A stretch of 64,000 nucleotides of DNA from NCBI GenBank assembly GCA_965151315.1, contig CBCTZG010000003.1:12782-76781 (forward strand), in the 5' to 3' direction. Below, one piece after another: positions 34,471-43,841 of this stretch (position 1 is its first letter; every line of letters begins with the position of its first letter). Position numbers and translations under genes: made by a program. The notes under the pieces were generated by a model, which was not told where the DNA came from, made no database searches, and saw only the letters and a list, made by a program, of their open reading frames with translations. This DNA is from Avimonoglobus sp965151315 (lineage in GTDB: Bacteria > Bacillota > Clostridia > UBA1381).

Positions 34471-35307
34471 ATGGGAAAAATCAAAAAGCTGCTGGCCCTC
34501 GGCTGCGCGTTATATCTGGCCAACGGCCTGGATAACCGTTTAGAGGTCACCCATTATCATATCCGCTCCGCGGCGCTTCCCCAGGCCTTTGACGGTTTTC
34601 GGATCGTGCACATTTCTGACTTTCACTGTGATGCCGCGCCGGGACTGGTGGACGAGATCCGCTGCGAGCGGCCGGACATCATTGCCATTACCGGGGATCT
34701 GGCCCATGACACCGGCTCCTGCGAACCGTTTATTTCTCTGCTCCGCCGTCTGGTCAAGATCGCGCCCTGCTTTATGGTCAGCGGCAACCACGACGTTTGG
34801 CGCAGCGACTACCAGGACTTCGCCGACGCCTGCCGGGCAGAGGGCGGTGTTTTTTTACAGGATGAACGCCGGATTTTGCGTCGGGGGGACGCGCAGATTA
34901 CCATCAGCGGGATTGAGGACCCTTTTTCCAGAGACCGGGAAATGGTGTCCCGGCGGGTGGCGGAATCCTTAAAGAAGCTTCCCAAGACCAGCGGATACGA
35001 AATCCTGCTGTTCCATCGGGCTAACGCCTTAGATCGTCTGAAGCGGCATGGCTTCGACCTGATCCTGGCCGGGCATATGCACGGCGGCCAGTTCCGAGTC
35101 CCCGGGATCGGGGGCGTGCTTTCTCCCCGCTCCAATTTAGGCGAGCGTACCCCCATGTTTTTCCCAAAATATTTCGGCGGGCTGTACGAAGCGGGAGACA
35201 CCAAGATGATCGTGAACCGGGGCATCGGCAACCCCATGATTATCCCCCGGTTTTTCAACCGGCCGGAGATCGGCAGCATTACCTTGGAAAGCGGGGCGCC
35301 GCAATGA
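34471..35307 (+). CDS. metallophosphoesterase, membrane-anchored, YkuE-like
   Basis: 278 aa. Calcineurin-like fold with the metal ligands in order: HISDFHCD (about residue 48), ITGDLAHD (about 75), SGNHDVW (about 105) and GHMHGGQFR (about 200). The N-terminus (KLLALGCALYLANGL) is a short hydrophobic segment that may hold it at the membrane. Enzymes of this group include UDP-diacylglucosamine hydrolases and related phosphodiesterases; the substrate is not evident. ATG at 34471 with AGAGGT 7 nt upstream. Overlaps the next gene by ATGA. Confidence 0.88.
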   Translation: MGKIKKLLALGCALYLANGLDNRLEVTHYHIRSAALPQAFDGFRIVHISDFHCDAAPGLVDEIRCERPDIIAITGDLAHDTGSCEPFISLLRRLVKIAPCFMVSGNHDVWRSDYQDFADACRAEGGVFLQDERRILRRGDAQITISGIEDPFSRDREMVSRRVAESLKKLPKTSGYEILLFHRANALDRLKRHGFDLILAGHMHGGQFRVPGIGGVLSPRSNLGERTPMFFPKYFGGLYEAGDTKMIVNRGIGNPMIIPRFFNRPEIGSITLESGAPQ

Positions 35308-36005
35308 AAGAATCTGATTTGTTCCCTCCGGTGCAGCGGCTGTTTGAGGATTTGGGCTACACAGTCCACGCCGAGGTCAAAAACTGCGACGTTACCGCCA
35401 CCAAGGATAGGGAACTGATTGTCATTGAACTGAAAAAAAATCTGACGACCCGGCTTTTGGCCCAAGCCGTCAGCCGGCAAAAAACCGGTGCCGACGTATA
35501 TGTGGCTGTGCCTAAGCCGAAAAATTATCAGCCCCGCTCTTTCCGGGATACGCTGTATCTATTAAAAAAGCTGGAGCTGGGGCTGATTTTTGTGAATCTT
35601 TTAGAGGGGAACAGCTTTGCGGAGGTAGCCTTAGATCCGGCGCCCTTTCCCGGCGTCCGGGTGGATTCCCGAAAAAAAGCCCGGCTCCAAAAAGAGATTG
35701 AAAGCCGCAGCGTGGAGCTGAACCAAGGGGGCGTGACCCGCCGGAAGCTGATTACCGCGTATACGGAGCGATGCATCCACATGGCCTGCGCCCTGCAAAA
35801 ATTTGGAGAAATGTCCCCAAAGGCCTTAAGCCTGCTGGGAATCGCACACAAGGATGTAGTCAACGCTCTGCGCGGCAACCACTACGGATGGTTTTACAAG
35901 GTGGAAAAGGGCGTGTACGCTCTGACGCTGAAGGGCCGCCAGGAGCTCCTGGAGTACCCGGAGCTGGTTACATACTATCAGGCGCTTTTGGAGAAGCGCT
36001 GTTAG
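35304..36005 (+). CDS. DUF2161-type protein with PD-(D/E)XK nuclease-like core
   Basis: 233 aa. The N-terminal ~110 residues read like a PD-(D/E)XK fold: CDVTATKDRELIVIELKKN gives the D...ExK pattern, followed by AQAVSRQKTGADVYVAVP. A basic middle and a winged-helix-like C-terminus (LSLLGIAHKDVVNALRGNHYGWF, YALTLKGRQEL) follow. I associate this with DUF2161, a predicted phosphodiesterase family of unknown role. Its start overlaps the phosphoesterase stop (ATGA), so the two are translated together. Confidence 0.72.
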   Translation: MKESDLFPPVQRLFEDLGYTVHAEVKNCDVTATKDRELIVIELKKNLTTRLLAQAVSRQKTGADVYVAVPKPKNYQPRSFRDTLYLLKKLELGLIFVNLLEGNSFAEVALDPAPFPGVRVDSRKKARLQKEIESRSVELNQGGVTRRKLITAYTERCIHMACALQKFGEMSPKALSLLGIAHKDVVNALRGNHYGWFYKVEKGVYALTLKGRQELLEYPELVTYYQALLEKRC

Positions 36006-36097
36006 CGCCGCGTATTATGCTTGCAAAACAGGAACCTTTTGCCCCTTGGTTCCGTCTAAATCAGCAAAGACCCAAATTATGGACGGGAGGCAGGGCA

Positions 36098-36379
36098 ATG
36101 CGGAAAAGATCAAGAAAAATAATATTGGCATGGATTTGCGCACTGGCTGTTTTATGGTGCGCTCTGTTTACTGTCGATTATATCCGCTGCTCTTCGCTGC
36201 GGGCGCCGTTATTTGTTATCCCCATTGACAAGATCGCAAAAGACGGCGGTTCGTGTACATATCTCGGCCTGGGATATACGGTTGATCTGAAAAAACAGGC
36301 GGATCCCGAATATGGGGGCAGCTTGCGTTCTGTAGAAATGAAGCTGTTCGGCCGGGTAATCGCCGCTTCTATTACCTGA
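36098..36379 (+). CDS. hypothetical single-span membrane protein, 93 aa
   Basis: ATG at 36098 with GGGAGG 7 nt upstream. A basic N-terminus (MRKRSRK) and one hydrophobic helix (ILAWICALAVLWCALFTV) anchor or export a ~65-residue domain ending in GLGYTVDLKKQADPEYGG and VEMKLFGRVIAASI. I have seen similar small proteins in Clostridia without an assigned function. It reads in the same direction as the DUF2161 gene, 92 nt downstream. Confidence 0.65.
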   Translation: MRKRSRKIILAWICALAVLWCALFTVDYIRCSSLRAPLFVIPIDKIAKDGGSCTYLGLGYTVDLKKQADPEYGGSLRSVEMKLFGRVIAASIT

Positions 36380-36481
36380 CGCCCTGTGCAAGGCCGAAAA
36401 AACACCCTGCACGCGCGCTCGTTTGTTAAAGGCGTATGCAGAGTGAAACGCTTTATATGCTCTTCTCGGGTTGGAGCAGGC

Positions 36482-36775
36482 TTATTTTTTCTCCAGCCGC
36501 GCGTCAACCATGCCGATTTTTGAATACCCGTCACTATCACGATAAATCTTGGGAACATTTGCATTGATTTTCAGCACTTAATTTGGAAACATCTATATCA
36601 ACATCCACCGTTTTGCTCCTCTCGTTAATGGCGGTGGTGTATACAATAAATTGCCGTCTCCATCAATTTTAACAATTGTAGCCTGATCGCCACTATACTC
36701 GTCGCCGTATACTAATTTTCCTTTGAATGTCTTGCAGTTTCCATTTAGGAAATATTCTACGTTTTGATATGAGGA
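36482..36775 (-). pseudogene. decayed 3' end of an NPCBM-like/surface protein gene
   Basis: Three consecutive minus-strand frames give fragments that join into one protein end: EYFLNGNCKTFKGKLVYG...KIDGDGNLLYTPP, then INERSKTVDVDIDVSK, then NANVPKIYRDSDGYSKIGMVDARLEKK and a stop at 36482. The first part looks like the NPCBM carbohydrate-binding fold (sheet of FxG...IDGDGxLLY). At least two frameshifts separate the parts and the 5' end is lost. About 100 nt on either side hold nothing I recognise. Confidence 0.6.
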
Positions 36776-36849
36776 TCATATATCGTCATTGTTTTGCGCC
36801 GTTATATTCACAATAGCCAAGATGAAATTTTTTTATTCTGCGGTCATAT

Positions 36850-37092
36850 TTATGGGCGCTTTGACTCCTCGGGGCTCCGGATCTGAATCTGATCCAGGTC
36901 GGCCTGACGCAGCGCCACCATACTATCCTGTATCCGGAACACCGCCAGGGTACCGCCGGGATTGGTATACAGCCGCTCTACCGGCATCCCGTCGGCAAAG
37001 CCCATATCCAGAAGCCGCCGGCAAAGCCCGCTGCCGCCGTCCGCCGGCAGGCAGAGTTCCGCCGTTCCTACCCGCAGTTCCTTTAATACCAT
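36850..37092 (-). CDS. FeoA-domain protein
   Basis: 80 aa, one FeoA (SH3-like) domain: CRRLLDMGFADGMPVERLYTNPGG and VALRQADLDQIQI. FeoA proteins are small cytosolic partners of the FeoB Fe(II) transporter; stand-alone copies of unclear role are common in Clostridia and no feoB is in the window. Start at the ATG 37092 with GGGAGG 7 nt upstream, but that site is buried in the hairpin at 37097-37130. Confidence 0.82.
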   Translation of the reverse strand: MVLKELRVGTAELCLPADGGSGLCRRLLDMGFADGMPVERLYTNPGGTLAVFRIQDSMVALRQADLDQIQIRSPEESKRP

Positions 37093-37096
37093 AAAA

Positions 37097-37130
37097 CCGC
37101 CTCCCTGCTATAGTATATGCAGGGAGGCGG
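37097..37130 (-). promoter_or_regulatory. 12-bp hairpin enclosing the FeoA gene ribosome binding site
   Basis: CCGCCTCCCTGC (37097-37108) pairs perfectly with GCAGGGAGGCGG (37119-37130) around a 10-nt loop. On the minus strand the 3' arm contains GGGAGG, the only binding site of the feoA-like gene, and is followed by TTTT then the ATG. It can serve as a terminator for the GH94 transcript and as a translational lock. Confidence 0.7.
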
Positions 37131-37142
37131 ATGGGTTTCCTG

Positions 37143-39416
37143 TTAAATGGTCACTGTATATTCTTTGCGCCCGTCAGCATGGGGGATAAACTGCTTTTCA
37201 TTTTTCGTAATGGTAATATGATATGTGCAGCCCCGGAATACACGGGTCACCTTGGCCGGCAGCATTTCACCAGACAGGCAGGGGTCAATCTCCAGGCCGT
37301 CCCATTTCGGCCGGATCCCCAGCATGTACTGGGTCACCGCAATATACATCCAGGCTGCCGTACCGGACAGCCAGCTGACGTTAGCCAGGCCGAATTTATC
37401 GCTTTCCGGCCCGAAAATATTGGAAGAGTATACATAGGGCTCCGCCTTGTAACGCCACTCCCCAGCCTTCGCCTGGGCAATCATGGGCAGCAGCTGGTGG
37501 TAATATTTATACGCCCGGTCCGGATGCTTCAGCAGGCACTCCGCGATGATCGCCCATGTGTTGGCATGGCAGAATACGCTGCCGTTTTCACCGCATCCCT
37601 TATTGTAATAGGTCAGCGGGTCTTCCTTGGACGGATAGTCTTTCATGGACGGATGGATCTTCTTGATTCCCAGGTCGGTATCCAGATACTTCTTGACACT
37701 TTCCATAGCCTGCTCGCCCTGGTCGCCCATGCCGGAAATAACCGACCAGCTCTGGGTATTCAGCCAGATCTTCGCCTGGGGCTCGGCCTTGGAGCCGATA
37801 TAGGTGCCGTCGTCGGTAATACACCGGCGGTACCATTCGCCGTCCCATGCCTTTTCATTCACCAGCTTCTTCTGGGCTTCGTAAATATCTAAGTATTTCT
37901 GGCCGTTTTCACCCTTCCGGTCTGCCAGCTCAGCGATCTGCCGCAGTACTGTACCAAACTGCATACTGGTCCAAATGCTTTCGCCTTTTCCTTCCCGGCA
38001 AACCTTATACAGCATGTCGTTCCAGTCGGAAGACAGCATCAATGGGAAGCCCCGCTCGCCCAAATTTGCCATGGTGAAATCAATGGATTTTTGGATATGC
38101 TCCCAAACGGTAGCGCTGCCGCCGTCATAGAAATCGACCTTTTCGTCCAAATAATCCAGCGTACCCTCTTCCATCACAATATGGTACGTGGTCATCACCA
38201 GCCACAGATGGTTGTCGGAATGGATCCGGGCCAGCGGTTCCCAGCCCTCGATGGGGAAGCAGTAGTGGTTACAATGTCCGTCCTGGTATTGCTGGGAGAA
38301 CAGCAGGTTCAGTTTATCCTTTGCCCGGCGGGTGTCAAAGGGTACCATGGCCAGGATATCCTGGGCCGTATCCCGGACGCCAACGCCCCGGAATGTCCCA
38401 GTGGCATAATAGCTGATATTCCGGGAGAACTGGAAATTCCGCTCCGCCTGATATGGATTCCAGACATTGATCATGGTCTGCGCGTCCGCGTCTGGCAGTT
38501 CGCACTGGAATTTGCCCAAGAAATCCGCCCACTGTTCGCCCAGGGCCTGGAAGGATTTTTCTACAAAATCCGCTTCCCGGCAATGGGCGGCACATGCCTT
38601 GATTTCTTCCTCCGTCATGGCCGTGCCCAGGAAAATATTCACTTCCTTTTCCTCCCCAGCCTTTAGCTCCAGCTCAATCTGGAATGCAAAGCAGGGATCG
38701 CCGCCGTACAGGGTAGAGTTAGTGCATCTCCCGGCTTCTACATTCTGGGGATTTTCCTCGCTCCGGTAAGCGCCCACAAACTCATCCCGGTCGCAGTCGT
38801 AGGCTGCCACCGGTACGTTAGCCGCGAAATATACCAGCGGCGTCTCGTCAGGTTTCGGCTGCATTTCCACGCCATAGCGGTAAACCAGGATGTCGTCCAT
38901 AGCGTAGGCGGAAAGCTGGTGCTTATTGTAGCACTGCCACTGGAGCTCCCGCATAAATTCCATCATGCCCAGCTCCACATAGGGGAACAGGGTGATTTTC
39001 TTGTCCGTATCAGATTTTAGCTTCAGGTTCCAGATCAGGGCGTTCTCATATTTGCCAACAAAATATGTAGCAACAGCCGCTACGCCGTTTTTCTTCGCCG
39101 CAAACCGGGTATAGCCCATACCGTGAGCCGCCTTCCATTCCGTGGGCTTAGATTTGCAGGGCTCGTTGGTGGGGCACCAGACGTCGCCGTTGTCCCGGAT
39201 ATAGGTGTAAAAGCCGCTCCGGTCTGTGGGCAGGTGGAAAAACCGGTAATGGTTAATCCGCCAGATCTGGGGGGATTTGTAAAAAGCTACGCCGCCGCCG
39301 GCCTGGGACATCATGGTGTGGAAGGTCCCGTTGGAAAGATAGTTCATCCACGGGGTCGGTGTGTTGTATTTGTTGATCTCGATCTCTTTTGCCTGGTTGT
39401 TAAATTTGTACGTCAT
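37143..39416 (-). CDS. GH94-family glycoside phosphorylase
   Basis: 757 aa. N-terminal beta-sandwich (NTPTPWMNYLSNGTFHTMMSQAGGG) and a C-terminal (alpha/alpha)6 barrel typical of GH94; the SSDWND motif near residue 460 holds the general acid Asp, and RGVGVRDTAQDI is the family phosphate/substrate-side segment. Such enzymes split beta-linked disaccharides (cellobiose, chitobiose, laminaribiose) with phosphate inside the cell; the exact sugar is not evident. No signal peptide. AGGAGG 6 nt before the ATG; overlaps the 197-aa gene by 17 nt. Confidence 0.9.
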   Translation of the reverse strand: MTYKFNNQAKEIEINKYNTPTPWMNYLSNGTFHTMMSQAGGGVAFYKSPQIWRINHYRFFHLPTDRSGFYTYIRDNGDVWCPTNEPCKSKPTEWKAAHGMGYTRFAAKKNGVAAVATYFVGKYENALIWNLKLKSDTDKKITLFPYVELGMMEFMRELQWQCYNKHQLSAYAMDDILVYRYGVEMQPKPDETPLVYFAANVPVAAYDCDRDEFVGAYRSEENPQNVEAGRCTNSTLYGGDPCFAFQIELELKAGEEKEVNIFLGTAMTEEEIKACAAHCREADFVEKSFQALGEQWADFLGKFQCELPDADAQTMINVWNPYQAERNFQFSRNISYYATGTFRGVGVRDTAQDILAMVPFDTRRAKDKLNLLFSQQYQDGHCNHYCFPIEGWEPLARIHSDNHLWLVMTTYHIVMEEGTLDYLDEKVDFYDGGSATVWEHIQKSIDFTMANLGERGFPLMLSSDWNDMLYKVCREGKGESIWTSMQFGTVLRQIAELADRKGENGQKYLDIYEAQKKLVNEKAWDGEWYRRCITDDGTYIGSKAEPQAKIWLNTQSWSVISGMGDQGEQAMESVKKYLDTDLGIKKIHPSMKDYPSKEDPLTYYNKGCGENGSVFCHANTWAIIAECLLKHPDRAYKYYHQLLPMIAQAKAGEWRYKAEPYVYSSNIFGPESDKFGLANVSWLSGTAAWMYIAVTQYMLGIRPKWDGLEIDPCLSGEMLPAKVTRVFRGCTYHITITKNEKQFIPHADGRKEYTVTI

Positions 39417-39993
39417 TTTCTTCCTCCTGTACTAACTGAATTGGCCGCCATTCCCGTTTGCCGTTCTCCCAGGGCTTAAAATGAGCGTCCATGATTTTCC
39501 CCCACTGGTCATAGGGGGTGATATGTGTCTGTAAGCTGCCCGAATAGCGCTCTGTTTCCAGCTCCTCGGGGCTTTCTGAATACATTACCAGCAGATTGCC
39601 GCTGATAAAGATCATACAGTATTTATTGCCGTCGCCGGGAATTTCTTCCTGGTACTGGTAATGGTAATAAATGTAGCTGGCGATTTGATCCTGCCGGACA
39701 TAGTTCACCCGGAATTCCGGGGTTTTATCCGGGATCTTCCGCCGCCAGTGTTCCGCAGACAGAGGCTTGGAATAGTGAAAAATCTCCGTCAGCCGCCGCC
39801 ATAGGCTCCCGTCCGGATAAGGTTTCAGTGATCCGTCCACAACTGCCTCCGGCGGAAGGTCTGCCTGGGCCGATTCATAATACAGGAACACGGCGCCGCC
39901 GTATTCCGCCATAGAAGCGTGTTCTGCCGGGCTATTTCCCAAAAGCCGCAGGGGCCCGTCCGGGTAGCCTTGATACATAAACCGATAGATCAT
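39400..39993 (-). CDS. hypothetical protein, 197 aa, in the glycan operon
   Basis: Soluble protein with no family I recognise. Rich in Tyr and Pro, with YYESAQADLPPE, IYYHYQYQEE and FISGNLLVMYSESPEELE. It lies between GH2 and GH94 genes, 16 nt after the former and overlapping the latter by 17 nt, so it is most likely part of the same sugar pathway. ATG at 39993 with AAAGGA 8 nt upstream. Confidence 0.7.
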   Translation of the reverse strand: MIYRFMYQGYPDGPLRLLGNSPAEHASMAEYGGAVFLYYESAQADLPPEAVVDGSLKPYPDGSLWRRLTEIFHYSKPLSAEHWRRKIPDKTPEFRVNYVRQDQIASYIYYHYQYQEEIPGDGNKYCMIFISGNLLVMYSESPEELETERYSGSLQTHITPYDQWGKIMDAHFKPWENGKREWRPIQLVQEEENDVQI

Positions 39994-40009
39994 TGGTCTT
40001 TTCCTTTCT

Positions 40010-43000
40010 TCATTTCGGGTCCACCTCGTCTACTGTTGTCCGGTATAAAAGATCTGTAGCGCAAGTACCGTCCGGCTGTTTAAAAATCAGCCGCAGCCGG
40101 GCGTCTTCAGCGCCGGCCCGGGCCAGCAGGAACACCCGGTTAATCCCGTTTTTCAGTATAACTGTCTCACCGTTTACTGCCTGGCCGTTCAAATAGAAGG
40201 TACAGTCCGTATTGGCTTCTAGCTGGGCCAGATACGTCTGATCCTTTCCAGACAGCCCGTGGACAAAGCAGGTTACAAACATGGTTTTTCCCGCGCTGCC
40301 GGTTAGGGTGATGAACCCATCCCTTGGATCCCGCTCAAACTTATGCATCCAGCCATACAGCCCTTCGCCCAGATTATTTAAGCTGAATTCCGGATCGGAA
40401 TAATACGTGAAGGCCCGGTCATAGTCCTCATAAGCCTGATACGGCAGGGACATCATGCTCTCTACTGCGTACCGGCCTTCACCCTTTGCCGCCGCCATCT
40501 GCCCATCGGCAAACTGCGCGCCCAAGTTGGCCAGCAGCCGGGTATAGACCCGCACGGATTTTTCATCCGCCGCATCGGCAATAAACTGGGAAAAAATGAT
40601 TTTATCCGCCTTGGCGATATAGCACCGAGGCTCCTCCGCCAGTTCTTTTTTGTAGGCTACCAACGCCCGCTTGCAATATTCTGCTCCTTGATCGTCAATA
40701 AACAGGTCGTCCCAAATGGTACCTTCCACACTTTGAGCAAGCGGCTGCATACCCGGAACGGACACGGTATATTCGGCCATGTGGCGGTTGGTTACCTCCC
40801 GGGGCGACATGCCTACTTTATCCATTCCAAACAGGTCTACCACAGATACCCCCCGGAGCTCCGGCTGGGTATAATCTGGCCAAAGCTGATAGGTTGGGCG
40901 GTTTTCCACCGCCGCTGGGAGCCCGGTGATGGCCGATAGGCTCTGGCTGGCCTTGGCCGGCAGGCAGAGAAGCCTTCCGCCCTTTTCTAAAAACAGCCGG
41001 ATTTCCTTGCCCCTGCCGGCGGCCGCTTCCGGGGAAACGATTAAAAGCCCTGTCTTCTCCCAATCCGGCTCCAGTTGGTATACCAGGCCCAGGGAATCCA
41101 AAAATGCCCGTTCCGTTTCCCCCGCAATCACTGCCGTATTTTGATATGTATACGTCCGGTCCGCCAGATAAGCCAGCATATTCCTTACCAGGACACAAGC
41201 CTGGGGCACCGCCGCGAAATGCTTCATGACTTCCAGCTGGCAGGCCAGCACCGCGCCCTGCCCCGTTTTATATTCCAGCAGGGGCGTCCACAAGTCGCCG
41301 CCGTCGTTAAAATCCCCGAAGCTGCACTCCAGCAGGATATTGAAATCGCCATGCACCGGCTTTTCAAAAGCGCTGTTGATAAAGGAATCCGGGCCGTATT
41401 CCCCGGCATGGGGCAGCCAGCAGGCAAAATCGTCGTTATTCAGGCCGGCAAACACCGGATGGGTGTATTCGCTGGCATGGGCCCGCAGGAATTCCTTTTT
41501 ATTGATGGTCATGCTGCCAAAGGAGAAGCCGGTCTGCTCCAAAATCAAAATCCGGCCGCCGTCCTGCAGGAACGCGTACAGACCGTCATGAAGCTCCTGC
41601 TCCTTTTCCGCCAGGCCGCTTCCCAAAACAAGGATCTTTTCCGGTCCGGCGTCCCGGATATTCTCGATCCGGCGGCAGTTGGGGGCTAACGCCCGGATTA
41701 CAGCAAAGTCCGCGTCATTTCCGAAATAGCACACCGCCGTATCAATGGCCTTTTTCGTCTTCAGCTCTGCCGGATAAATGGAATAATCTCGGTGCAAAGT
41801 AAACATCAGCCGTTCCCCATGGTAAAGCTCCGCCGTCAGGGTCAGCTTGGATCTTTCCTGGCACTGTGCCGGCGGGATCGTGATGTTCACCGATTCATAC
41901 TGCCCCGGCGCCTGGGTAAAGGATTTCTCCTCCCGCCAGACGACCCGTCCCCCCTGGGCCGCCTCCATCTTCAGCGTTACTGCCTGGGGCCGGAGCGTAT
42001 CGTTATACACGTCTAAGGTTCTCCGAATCGGCCGGCTGTCGTAGAAGGAGTGGTCGTATTCCCTGGGGATGATCGTCACCGAGCGCATCCCCTCAGCCGC
42101 ATATTTACAAGTGACATTGGGAATATACCGGGGGTATTCCGACGGCAGGAGGCCGTTATTGATGGTCAGCGAATTTTTTTTGATCGTCCGGGGAGGATTG
42201 TCGATCCGGATGTCCTCCCGGGGCATACTGGTGGCAAAGTAGTGGGCAAAGTTAAAGCTGGATATGCCGGATACCTCTTTCCGCCGGGCATACTCCATAA
42301 ACCACTGTTCCTTAATCGATATGCCCTCAGCGCAGGTTTCATGGTCGTGGTACGCGTCTAAGCCCATATACATACTGCTGTTCTGGGGGCTGATATACCA
42401 AAGGCCGCCGTGCTCCCCGATGGTCAGGGGCGTTTTCCGGTCCCACTGGTTAATGGTACCGTCAATGTTGTAATGCAGGCTGGCCACCTCCGTATGCGCC
42501 TTGTCAATCAGGCGGTTGTCGCCGTCTAAGGAGATCAGCCGGCCGGAATGGTCCGCCTGATGGAAAATATCCATCAATTCGGGTACATGTTTTTTATATT
42601 CGTCCCGGCCGTCCACCCAGCGCATTTCGTTCTGCAGACTCCAAATCACCACAGACGGATGGTTTTTATCCCGGCGGACAAGCCCCCGGATGTGGCGGCG
42701 GCAGTTTTCCAAATATTCCGGATTCGCGGCGTCCATCGTTTTCCCGGAGCCATAAATCGCCGTTTCGTCTACAATCAGTATACCAACCTCGTCCGCCGCG
42801 TCCAGATAATAGGTGGGATGCGGATTGGCGTGATAGCGGATGCTATTGACGCCGTATTCCCTGCATACCCGGCACCAGTTCAGGGCGTATTCCTTGGTCT
42901 GCTGGACATGGCCCTGGAAGTGCCAGGAGTCGCCCCGCAGATTGATCCGGGTACCGTTGAGCATAAAGTTCTGGCCCTCGGCCCAGAATTCCCGAAAGCC

Positions 43001-43828
43001 AAACCGCTCCCGCAGACTGTCGATTTCCCGGCCGTCTTCTAACAGCCGGAGTTCCATATGGTACAAATGGGGGTTTTCCGTATCCCATAAAACCGGATCC
43101 GGCCAAGCTTCCCGCAGCCGCGCGCTGCCGGCGCTGACTGGGGCGGAAAACCGTTTCACTTCGTCCTCTCCGTCATAGATTACAGCCTCCGCTTGCAGGG
43201 ACCGGTTCTCCGGATTTTCCACCTGGGCCAGCACAGTGATCCGCTGTTCCCGGACGGAGGTGACAATCTCTGCGTCGGCCAGATTGGTTTTTGGCATCAC
43301 CAGCAGATCCGCGTCCTGCCAGATCCCCCGGTACAGCTTATGGAACCAGGAGCCGGCAAGGCCTGTTTTTTTCTCCGCGCCCGAAGGGATAGTACAGGTA
43401 TTGAAGCTGGTGCAAAGTACGCAGAGCTCGTTTTCACCGATCCGCCCCTTCCCGGTTATATCCGCCTCCACCGGCAAATATGCTTCCTGGGAATGGGCTA
43501 CCAGTTCGCCGTTCCAGTAAATATAGGACTGCTGGAAAATCCCCTGGAAGCACAAAATCAATTTTCCTGATAATTGGCTTTCATTCAAAACCACTGTCCT
43601 GTGCAGCACACCGGACTCGGCTTCATCCCATTCTACAGGATAGTCGAACATATGAAATGGGTCAAAACCGTATTTTTCGATTCGGAATTGGCCTGCGGAC
43701 TGCCGCCAGGAGGACGGAACCCATACCGGCTCTTTGGCGTAGCGCAGTTCTCCGGGCAATTCCGCGGCATGCTGCTGGTAAATGGGCATAAAATCCCACC
43801 AGCCATTCAATGATATTGTTTCTCGCAT
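40010..43828 (-). CDS. GH2-family glycoside hydrolase, large, with C-terminal amidotransferase-like domain
   Basis: 1272 aa, cytoplasmic (no signal peptide). Jelly-roll sugar-binding domain (about 1-175), Ig-like domain, then the TIM barrel: the acid/base Glu in WSLQNEMRW near residue 400 and the nucleophile Glu in TIGEHGGLW near 470. After it come beta-sandwich parts and two Rossmann-like segments (ILVLGSGLAEKEQELHDGL near 720; LLIVSPEAAAGRGKEI near 950) that resemble glutamine-amidotransferase-like domains without their catalytic Cys. GH2 includes beta-galactosidases, -glucuronidases and -mannosidases; specificity not deduced. ATG at 43828, AGGAG 7 nt upstream. Confidence 0.88.
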   Translation of the reverse strand: MRETISLNGWWDFMPIYQQHAAELPGELRYAKEPVWVPSSWRQSAGQFRIEKYGFDPFHMFDYPVEWDEAESGVLHRTVVLNESQLSGKLILCFQGIFQQSYIYWNGELVAHSQEAYLPVEADITGKGRIGENELCVLCTSFNTCTIPSGAEKKTGLAGSWFHKLYRGIWQDADLLVMPKTNLADAEIVTSVREQRITVLAQVENPENRSLQAEAVIYDGEDEVKRFSAPVSAGSARLREAWPDPVLWDTENPHLYHMELRLLEDGREIDSLRERFGFREFWAEGQNFMLNGTRINLRGDSWHFQGHVQQTKEYALNWCRVCREYGVNSIRYHANPHPTYYLDAADEVGILIVDETAIYGSGKTMDAANPEYLENCRRHIRGLVRRDKNHPSVVIWSLQNEMRWVDGRDEYKKHVPELMDIFHQADHSGRLISLDGDNRLIDKAHTEVASLHYNIDGTINQWDRKTPLTIGEHGGLWYISPQNSSMYMGLDAYHDHETCAEGISIKEQWFMEYARRKEVSGISSFNFAHYFATSMPREDIRIDNPPRTIKKNSLTINNGLLPSEYPRYIPNVTCKYAAEGMRSVTIIPREYDHSFYDSRPIRRTLDVYNDTLRPQAVTLKMEAAQGGRVVWREEKSFTQAPGQYESVNITIPPAQCQERSKLTLTAELYHGERLMFTLHRDYSIYPAELKTKKAIDTAVCYFGNDADFAVIRALAPNCRRIENIRDAGPEKILVLGSGLAEKEQELHDGLYAFLQDGGRILILEQTGFSFGSMTINKKEFLRAHASEYTHPVFAGLNNDDFACWLPHAGEYGPDSFINSAFEKPVHGDFNILLECSFGDFNDGGDLWTPLLEYKTGQGAVLACQLEVMKHFAAVPQACVLVRNMLAYLADRTYTYQNTAVIAGETERAFLDSLGLVYQLEPDWEKTGLLIVSPEAAAGRGKEIRLFLEKGGRLLCLPAKASQSLSAITGLPAAVENRPTYQLWPDYTQPELRGVSVVDLFGMDKVGMSPREVTNRHMAEYTVSVPGMQPLAQSVEGTIWDDLFIDDQGAEYCKRALVAYKKELAEEPRCYIAKADKIIFSQFIADAADEKSVRVYTRLLANLGAQFADGQMAAAKGEGRYAVESMMSLPYQAYEDYDRAFTYYSDPEFSLNNLGEGLYGWMHKFERDPRDGFITLTGSAGKTMFVTCFVHGLSGKDQTYLAQLEANTDCTFYLNGQAVNGETVILKNGINRVFLLARAGAEDARLRLIFKQPDGTCATDLLYRTTVDEVDPK

Positions 43829-43841
43829 AGCTCTGCTCCTT

